From positions 1 to 20,909 of the forward strand of contig CAZHHH010000039.1 of the NCBI GenBank assembly GCA_964532085.1: a DNA stretch of 20,909 bases, given 5' to 3'. Below are positions 16,460-20,909 of this stretch, piece after piece. The DNA is from CAZHHH01 sp964532085 (GTDB lineage: Bacteria > Bacteroidota > Bacteroidia > Bacteroidales > Marinilabiliaceae). Under the pieces are notes generated by a model. It saw nothing but the letters and a program-made list of their open reading frames with translations, did no database searches and was not told the origin of the DNA. Every line of letters starts with the position of its first letter. Within the stretch, counting starts at the first letter, position 1. The translations under genes were made by a program, and so were the position numbers.

Positions 16460-17530
16460 TTACTCTTTTTCTAAAAGTCGTTCTTTATATAGGGCAAACT
16501 CATATTCAAAATTGGGTGTAAAAACATCTTTGCCTATCTCCTGCTCTATCTCCTCAAAGGTCCAAAGTTTTAAATCATCTACTTCGTCATTTCTTGCAAA
16601 AAGCTCTTTATCTGTATAAAAAAGAAATGAATATACCATCTCATATTCAATTTCTGTTTTCCATTGATAGCGTCCTAAAACATTTACTTTTTCACCCTCC
16701 AATCGTAAATTTATCTCCTGCCACGCTTCTTTCATCAGTGCCATTTCAACAGTCTCATTTGCAGTAACATGTCCACCAACCGCTGTATCCCATTTTCCAG
16801 GCTGAACAAGCTTATCCATTGCTCGCTTTTGTAACCATAATCCACCATCACCAACCACTTGAAGGTGTACTACTGGATGCAACCAATGATGTGCAGACTT
16901 GTGGACTAAAGAGCGTGGAGCTGCACCAATAGCCGAACCATCTTCCTTTATCAATGGCAACCACTCTTCTTTCCCAAATTTTCTGTTTTGATATTTAGAA
17001 TAGAAAAAAGTGAACAAAAAGTATGCACCAATAACAATATAAATTCCAGTTCCGTTAAAGAAGTCAATCAAAGATTGGGGTAAAAAGAGAAGCGTTATTA
17101 ACAGAATTACAAAATATGCCGACATCCAATAGAACATTGATTTCATCATACTCTCCATACGATAAAGTTCAAAAGGAGAAAATGTTCTACCTTTTAGCAT
17201 TCTTCCAGATGCAGCAAGCATTATATTATGCTTTGAAAACACGGATACTCCAACAAGCAACATTAAAATTGACAAATAAATTAAAGATTTAATCTGTTCA
17301 AGAGTCTCTCCTTCTAGTAACAAAGCAACAGCACCCAAACCAACTATTAGACCAATATCGGCTATTGTACTTTTTTCAAATCGACGATATTTTATACCAA
17401 AATAGGCCAACTCAATTATTCCATAAGCAAGTGCAACCCATAAACCAACCTCCATTCCCCAAATCCACTCTGCAATTATCAAGATTAATAGAGGTAGCAT
17501 TCCTGGTCCAATATTTTTTATTTTTCTCAT
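16460..17530 (-). CDS. Membrane protein with C-terminal Nudix domain
   Basis: A 356-residue fusion. Residues 1-180 hold about six hydrophobic segments; the opening MLPLLILIIAEWIWGMEVGL and helix spacing recall the septation-protein-A (YciB/IspZ) fold, but this is only a resemblance. Residues 205-350 form a Nudix domain close in wording to the IPP-isomerase-like/YfcD group (LWLQKRAMDK, KWDTAVGGHV). The Nudix box runs G253 to L275 and is degenerate: K267 replaces the usual R, Q271 replaces the first E of the EE pair, and N274 replaces G. E259, E268 and E272 are kept. Catalysis is therefore plausible but not assured, and the substrate is unknown. It is preceded by the fructosamine-kinase-like gene, 34 bp away on the same strand, suggesting co-transcription. 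Confidence 0.85.
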   Translation of the reverse strand: MRKIKNIGPGMLPLLILIIAEWIWGMEVGLWVALAYGIIELAYFGIKYRRFEKSTIADIGLIVGLGAVALLLEGETLEQIKSLIYLSILMLLVGVSVFSKHNIMLAASGRMLKGRTFSPFELYRMESMMKSMFYWMSAYFVILLITLLFLPQSLIDFFNGTGIYIVIGAYFLFTFFYSKYQNRKFGKEEWLPLIKEDGSAIGAAPRSLVHKSAHHWLHPVVHLQVVGDGGLWLQKRAMDKLVQPGKWDTAVGGHVTANETVEMALMKEAWQEINLRLEGEKVNVLGRYQWKTEIEYEMVYSFLFYTDKELFARNDEVDDLKLWTFEEIEQEIGKDVFTPNFEYEFALYKERLLEKE

Positions 17531-17564
17531 TATTTATGGTATCGTTTTTATTGAAACTTCTTGT

Positions 17565-18431
17565 TCATTGATATTTTTTTATAATACTTTTAGCTCTACT
17601 TACATAATGGCCTCCAAATAGATTAGCGTGTACTAAAATAGGATAAAGATGATATAATTCTATTCTTTCATCAAAACCTTTTTCCAACGGCAAGATAGTA
17701 TTATAAGCTGAATAAAAAGTTGAACTAAATCCACCAAACAACATTGTAAATGCTATTTCAATCTCTCTATGTCCATAATATACTGCAGGGTCTATTATGC
17801 TAATACCTTTATTCAGTGTATTCATAACATTTCCGCCCCACAAATCGCCGTGAATAAGAGACGCTTTTTCATTTGGAAAGATAGAATCCCATTTTTTATA
17901 AGATTGATAAGCTAAATCTATATCATTTTTATTTAATTTACCATCTCTTTCAGCTAAAACAAGTTGTGGATAGATTCTCATCTCCCAGTAAAAGTCGTGA
18001 AAGGTAGATTTATAGTCGTTTTTTTGTAATAGTGTACCAATATAATTGTCATAATCTAAACCAAAGTTTGAAGAACGAACAGAGTGCAGTTGAGCTAATC
18101 CACGTCCTAACTGTTCAAAATCTTTTTCACCAATTGATTTTGGTTCTAAATATTCTAATGCAAGATAAGTTATACCATTGGTTAGTTTTCCGACTTTTAA
18201 TACTTCAGGAATATAGATTAAATCAGTGCTACTCCTTAAGAGAGCCAATCCTCTTCCCTCTTTTTCAAACAAATCATCAGGAGCAGAGTGATTATATTTT
18301 ACAAAAATTTCTCCCTCTCTTTCTAGTTTTATCTTTATTGCTTGATTTATATCCCCGCCAGAAACAGAGTTAGTTGATAAAACATTGTCAGAAAAGGAGT
18401 TTGTAATATCTTCTAATATTAAGTTGGTCAT
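17565..18431 (-). CDS. Fructosamine kinase family protein
   Basis: A complete 288-residue aminoglycoside-phosphotransferase-fold kinase of the fructosamine-3-kinase branch. The GGDINQAIKI motif (25-34) is diagnostic of the family. K45 in FVKYN is the likely ATP lysine. The catalytic loop HGDLWGGN is at 194-201, with D196 as catalytic base and N201, and the metal-binding IDPAVYYGHRE is at 213-223 with D214. These cytosolic enzymes phosphorylate ketosamines (fructosamine or ribulosamine adducts on protein lysines), so that the sugar falls off, a repair of glycation damage. The exact sugar is not shown by sequence. It is the first gene of a probable pair with the Nudix fusion gene. The role of that pairing, perhaps metabolite or protein repair, is inference. 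Confidence 0.92.
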   Translation of the reverse strand: MTNLILEDITNSFSDNVLSTNSVSGGDINQAIKIKLEREGEIFVKYNHSAPDDLFEKEGRGLALLRSSTDLIYIPEVLKVGKLTNGITYLALEYLEPKSIGEKDFEQLGRGLAQLHSVRSSNFGLDYDNYIGTLLQKNDYKSTFHDFYWEMRIYPQLVLAERDGKLNKNDIDLAYQSYKKWDSIFPNEKASLIHGDLWGGNVMNTLNKGISIIDPAVYYGHREIEIAFTMLFGGFSSTFYSAYNTILPLEKGFDERIELYHLYPILVHANLFGGHYVSRAKSIIKKYQ

Positions 18432-18450
18432 TTTTTAAATTTTTATTAAA

Positions 18451-18477
18451 TGTTCAATGAAGAATTATCAATGAACA
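18451..18477. repeat. Short imperfect inverted repeat before the fructosamine-kinase gene
   Basis: TGTTCAATGA (18451-18460) pairs with TCAATGAACA (18468-18477), with one mismatch and a 7-nt loop. The wording resembles low-complexity spacers common between Bacteroidota genes. It could also be an operator, as it lies 20 nt before the ATG. Confidence 0.4.
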
Positions 18478-18532
18478 ATCCAACAAAACACCACATAGAA
18501 CACAAAGAAATAACAAAAACGTAATGCTATAA

Positions 18533-18574
18533 ATTTCTACAAAGATTTCACGTTTACAGCGTTTATGCTATAAA
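18533..18574. repeat. Dispersed intergenic repeat, copy 1 (short)
   Basis: This 42-nt stretch (ATTTCTACAAAGATTTCACG onward) matches 19632-19673 at 40 of 42 positions in the same orientation. The match stops soon after 18574, so this copy is shorter than copy 2. With copy 2 it brackets the Fic module. Confidence 0.75.
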
Positions 18575-18690
18575 ACTTTTGCATTCTCCTATTTATGGTG
18601 TAAAACAATCTGTAAAATCTAGAAAAAAACATTCAATTTTCATTTAACATTCGGACGCCCAGATAGGAGCACCCCTACTATGTATCGTTC

Positions 18691-19288
18691 TTAACTATTA
18701 ATTAATTCATATATTAGTTCTGTTAAAATGTCCACATCACTATTTATTGTACCTTCCATATAACGTCGATAAACATCCTCATTGTCAACAGGGTTTAAAT
18801 TTAAAACAAGTTCTTTTTCAAGTGCTAATATTCGTTAAAATTCACGTTGTACCCTTCCATTCCCTTCTCTAAATGGATGTAGAAAGTTAACATTATCAAG
18901 TATTTCTGCTAATTTAATTGCCAGCTTTCTTTTGTTTATTTTTTTTTATTTCCCTATATTCTAATATTAAATTATCAATAAACTTAAATCCCATTTCAAA
19001 TCGTTCTTCCTCAAAAAATGGTTGACCATCTTTACTTATGTTTACAGTACGAGTTTTTCCTGCCCATTTATAGACATCCTGAAATAAATAATGATGAATA
19101 GTAAGTAGTGAATTTGAGTCTTTAATTTTAATTGGATTTTCAATAAGTTCTTCGATTCTTTTTGAAAATTTCAAGCTTTCAAAAAGAATAAGAACTTTTT
19201 CATCCTTTATATTAGCTAAATTATAGAGGACGCCATTGGCATCTGTATATTTGTGTTTAGGATCAAGATATTTATAACTATTTCCCAT
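18691..19288 (-). pseudogene. Fic/DOC-family AMP-transferase (toxin), broken by a frameshift and a stop codon
   Basis: The reading frame opens at ATG 19288 (MGNSYKYLDP) and runs through the Fic N-terminal helices and a flap with TRTVNISKDG. It goes out of frame at a run of nine A's (T-run 18939-18947 on the plus strand); eight A's would restore it. In the restored frame the active-site motif HPFREGNGR is intact (18853-18879), but a TAA at 18835-18837 interrupts QREF-stop-RILALEKE. Probably a leucine TTA became TAA. The frame then runs cleanly to the TAA at 18691-18693. Repaired, it would be about 198 residues, normal for a class I Fic toxin, which adds AMP to targets such as topoisomerases. 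A truncated 124-residue product, without the active site, is all that can be made now. Confidence 0.9.
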
Positions 19289-19499
19289 TTATAGAATATA
19301 GTTGAGTTAATAAATCTGACTCATTTATATCGCCGTTTTTCCAATCAAGATAAAGTTTTATTAATTCCTCAGTCGGCTGAAAACCTTCAAACATATTTGT
19401 TCCAATAGCATTAGCGGTACTCTCTAACGCTTTCAAATTTGGGAATTGAACCCCCATTAATGTTAGTTTTTCTCTATCAATTTCTAATGTTCTGTACAT
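19278..19499 (-). CDS. VbhA-like antitoxin of the Fic module
   Basis: A complete 73-residue protein. Near the middle it has the class I Fic inhibitory motif (S/T)xxxE(G/N): TNMFEG, with T34, E38 and G39, inside an inhibitory helix followed by FQPTEELIKLYLDWKNGDINESDL, as in VbhA-type antitoxins. In known pairs the glutamate contacts the Fic active-site arginine and blocks productive ATP binding. The gene precedes and overlaps fic by 11 nt, the usual order and coupling. It has no lesion, although its toxin partner is broken. A TAnnTTTG box lies 19 nt before its ATG. Identification rests on the motif and context, as the family is short and variable. Confidence 0.85.
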   Translation of the reverse strand: MYRTLEIDREKLTLMGVQFPNLKALESTANAIGTNMFEGFQPTEELIKLYLDWKNGDINESDLLTQLYSINGK

Positions 19500-19518
19500 A
19501 ATTCATATTAGTATAAAA

Positions 19519-19526
19519 CAAATATA
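19519..19526 (-). promoter_or_regulatory. Candidate -7 promoter box for the antitoxin-fic unit
   Basis: Minus strand TATATTTG matches TAnnTTTG and ends 19 nt before the antitoxin ATG. No clear -33 box is visible. Confidence 0.4.
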
Positions 19527-19631
19527 CAAAATAAAGTTTAAATGCATTATTGTTCTTAATCACTTAACTATCTTAATGTTTAACAATTTATACGCCACAC
19601 CTACGGTGTTTTAATCAATACCTACATTCAT

Positions 19632-19728
19632 ATTTCTACAAAGATTTCACGCTTACAGCGTTTATACTATAAATCTTTGCGCTCTTTGCGACTCAGCGGT
19701 AAAAAATCTGCGTATATCTGCGGGAAAC
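19632..19728. repeat. Dispersed intergenic repeat, copy 2 (long)
   Basis: The first 42 nt match copy 1. It contains nested inverted repeats: AAAGATTT (19640-19647) with AAATCTTT (19671-19678), and ACGC (19649-19652) with GCGT (19658-19661). Beyond them, the minus strand reads CGCAGATATACGCAGA then ACCGCTGAGTCGCAAAG, a wording I recognise as a widespread Bacteroidota intergenic repeat. No gene is seen in 19500-19740 apart from this and the antitoxin promoter. Confidence 0.7.
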
Positions 19729-19740
19729 TAAAAAAAACAC

Positions 19741-20688
19741 CTACAAACTATTCAAATACTCTGTTACATTAGTTTCAATTCTACTTTTTACATCATCTGG
19801 ATTAGCTTTTACAAACTTATCGCCTGTAATTTTTTCATAAAGCTCTATATATCTTTCTGATACGCTATTTACATACTCCTCAGACATTTCTGGGACTTGC
19901 TGTCCATCTTGACCTTGAAAACCATTTTCGATAAGCCACTGGCGTACAAACTCTTTAGACAATTGACGTTGCTGTTCGCCATTTTCTAAACGCTCTTGAT
20001 AACCCTCTTTATAGAAATATCTTGATGAATCTGGTGTATGAATTTCATCAATCAACAATATTTTTCCATCTTTATTTCCAAACTCATATTTAGTGTCAAC
20101 TAAAATAAGTCCCATTTCATCAGCCATTTCAGTGCCACGCTCAAAAAGCTCATAGGTTATTCTTTCTAGTTCTTTATATTCCTCCTCAGAAACCAAACCT
20201 TGTTTTATAATTTCTTCACGTGAAATATCCTCATCGTGACCAAAATCAGCTTTTGTTGTTGGGGTAATAATTGGTTTTTCAAACTTCTGATTTTCAACCA
20301 TTCCATCAGGAAGAGGTACACCACAAATTTGACGTTTTCCAGCCTTATATTCGCGCCAAGCGTGACCAGTTAAATAACCACGGATAACCATCTCTACCTT
20401 GTACGGAGAGCAAAAATGCCCAACAGTAACCATTGGATCAGGAGTTGCTATTTTCCAATTTGATACAATATCCTCTGTTGCATCCAGAAATTTAGCTGCA
20501 ATTTGGTTTAAAACCTGCCCCTTAAACGGAATTCCTTTAGGCAAAACCACGTCAAATGCCGAAATACGGTCTGACACAATCATTACCAAATAGTTATCAT
20601 CAATGTTATATACATCTCTAACCTTGCCAACATAAAGATTTTTTTGACCAGGAAAATTGTAGTTAGTGTTTACAATAGCGTTTTCCAT
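19741..20688 (-). CDS. purC: Phosphoribosylaminoimidazole-succinocarboxamide synthase (SAICAR synthase)
   Basis: A complete 315-residue enzyme of the longer PurC type. It joins CAIR and aspartate with ATP in de novo purine synthesis. Motifs visible in order: GKVRDVY (21-27) for the nucleotide loop, SDRISAFDVVLP, EMVIRGYLTGHAWREY, TPTTKADFGHDE, LVDTKYEFG and LIDEIHTPDSSRY with its metal-binding DE pair. All are intact. It lies 29 bp downstream of phoH on the same strand, an arrangement seen in other Bacteroidota, and is probably co-transcribed with it. The protein is cytosolic. Confidence 0.97.
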   Translation of the reverse strand: MENAIVNTNYNFPGQKNLYVGKVRDVYNIDDNYLVMIVSDRISAFDVVLPKGIPFKGQVLNQIAAKFLDATEDIVSNWKIATPDPMVTVGHFCSPYKVEMVIRGYLTGHAWREYKAGKRQICGVPLPDGMVENQKFEKPIITPTTKADFGHDEDISREEIIKQGLVSEEEYKELERITYELFERGTEMADEMGLILVDTKYEFGNKDGKILLIDEIHTPDSSRYFYKEGYQERLENGEQQRQLSKEFVRQWLIENGFQGQDGQQVPEMSEEYVNSVSERYIELYEKITGDKFVKANPDDVKSRIETNVTEYLNSL

Positions 20689-20717
20689 AATATTTGAAAA
20701 TGTTTTATATTAAAATT

Positions 20718-20909
20718 CTATTTCTTTTTATTGTCGTATGCATTAACAATATCTTGTACCAATCTATGTCTAACAATATCTTTCACGTTAAACTCTATGA
20801 TTTTCACACCTTTAATATTGTTTAATATTTTCATAGCCTCCACCAATCCAGACTTCTGTTTATGCGGCAAATCAATCTGCGTAGCATCACCAGTTACAAC
20901 AAATTTTGC
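20718..20909 (-). CDS. phoH: PhoH-family ATPase, C-terminal part (5' end outside window)
   Basis: The last 63 codons of a gene whose start lies beyond the window edge. The translated stretch opens KFVVTGDATQIDLP, the Walker B-like and sensor region of PhoH-type P-loop ATPases, followed by QKSGLVEAMKIL. It closes with a segment in which VRHRLVQDIVNAY matches the family's usual VRHxLVQxIVxAY. It ends KKK before a TAG. The C-terminal domain is complete, but the P-loop cannot be seen. PhoH proteins (PhoH/YbeZ) act with YbeY in ribosome and RNA quality control. The gene heads a probable phoH-purC unit. Confidence 0.9.
   Translation of the reverse strand, partial: AKFVVTGDATQIDLPHKQKSGLVEAMKILNNIKGVKIIEFNVKDIVRHRLVQDIVNAYDNKKK

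Noticed and set aside
18032..18373. 113-codon plus-strand frame inside the fructosamine-kinase gene
   Set aside because: Antisense shadow with a leucine/glutamine-rich biased composition.
18600..18690. Possible extra repeat around ATAGGAGCACCCCTACTAT
   Set aside because: Only weak internal symmetry and no second copy in the window.
1..20909. CRISPR array, integrase, complete IS or prophage genes
   Set aside because: None seen: there are no regularly spaced repeats, transposase motifs or phage structural genes in the window.

Overview
The window looks like a chromosomal piece of an AT-rich member of the Bacteroidota. The evidence is: start codons without Shine-Dalgarno sequences; several boxes of the form TAnnTTTG (the Bacteroidota -7 element) lying 19-23 nt before gene starts; tRNA genes without encoded CCA; the phoH-purC gene pair; and intergenic repeats of a kind common in this phylum. 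The genus cannot be named. A run of methyl-accepting chemotaxis proteins (MCPs) suggests a free-living, taxis-capable cell.

Layout. (1) 2-996: the 3' end of a nicotinate phosphoribosyltransferase gene, coupled by an ATGA overlap to a nicotinamidase, forming an NAD-salvage pair. (2) 1165-2884: divergent genes for a Yip1-like membrane protein and a YegS/DagK-type lipid kinase. (3) 2928-3099: tRNA-Trp and tRNA-Ser on the minus strand. (4) 3329-6010: a TPR lipoprotein converging on a two-gene unit, rlmD followed directly by a small membrane protein. (5) 6298-15570: a sensory block on the plus strand, MCP, four-PAS histidine kinase, MCP, MCP. The first MCP is split by one frameshift. A palindromic MITE-like element lies behind the kinase, and the second and third MCP genes start at the foot of long inverted repeats. 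(6) 15659-18431, minus strand: a FrnE-type thiol oxidoreductase, a membrane-Nudix fusion protein and a fructosamine-kinase-family protein. (7) 18533-19728: a relic Fic toxin-antitoxin module with an intact VbhA-like antitoxin and a doubly broken Fic gene, lying between two copies of an intergenic repeat. (8) 19741-20909, minus strand: phoH (partial) then purC.

The sensory block is the accessory heart of the window. The three MCPs are clear paralogues: the same N-terminal basic/TM signature, one periplasmic helical domain, HAMP, and the same signalling tip. They differ in their sensing domains. No cheA, cheW, cheR, cheB or response regulator is present, so they must work with proteins encoded elsewhere.

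The most interesting points are the CTT-TAA frameshift in the first MCP, the start-codon-occluding hairpin before the third MCP and the similar inverted repeat before the second, the 21-bp perfect palindrome inside a 213-bp element, and the degraded Fic module with its surviving antitoxin. I saw no clearly undescribed system. The nearest candidates are the hairpin-led MCP genes and the Nudix fusion.
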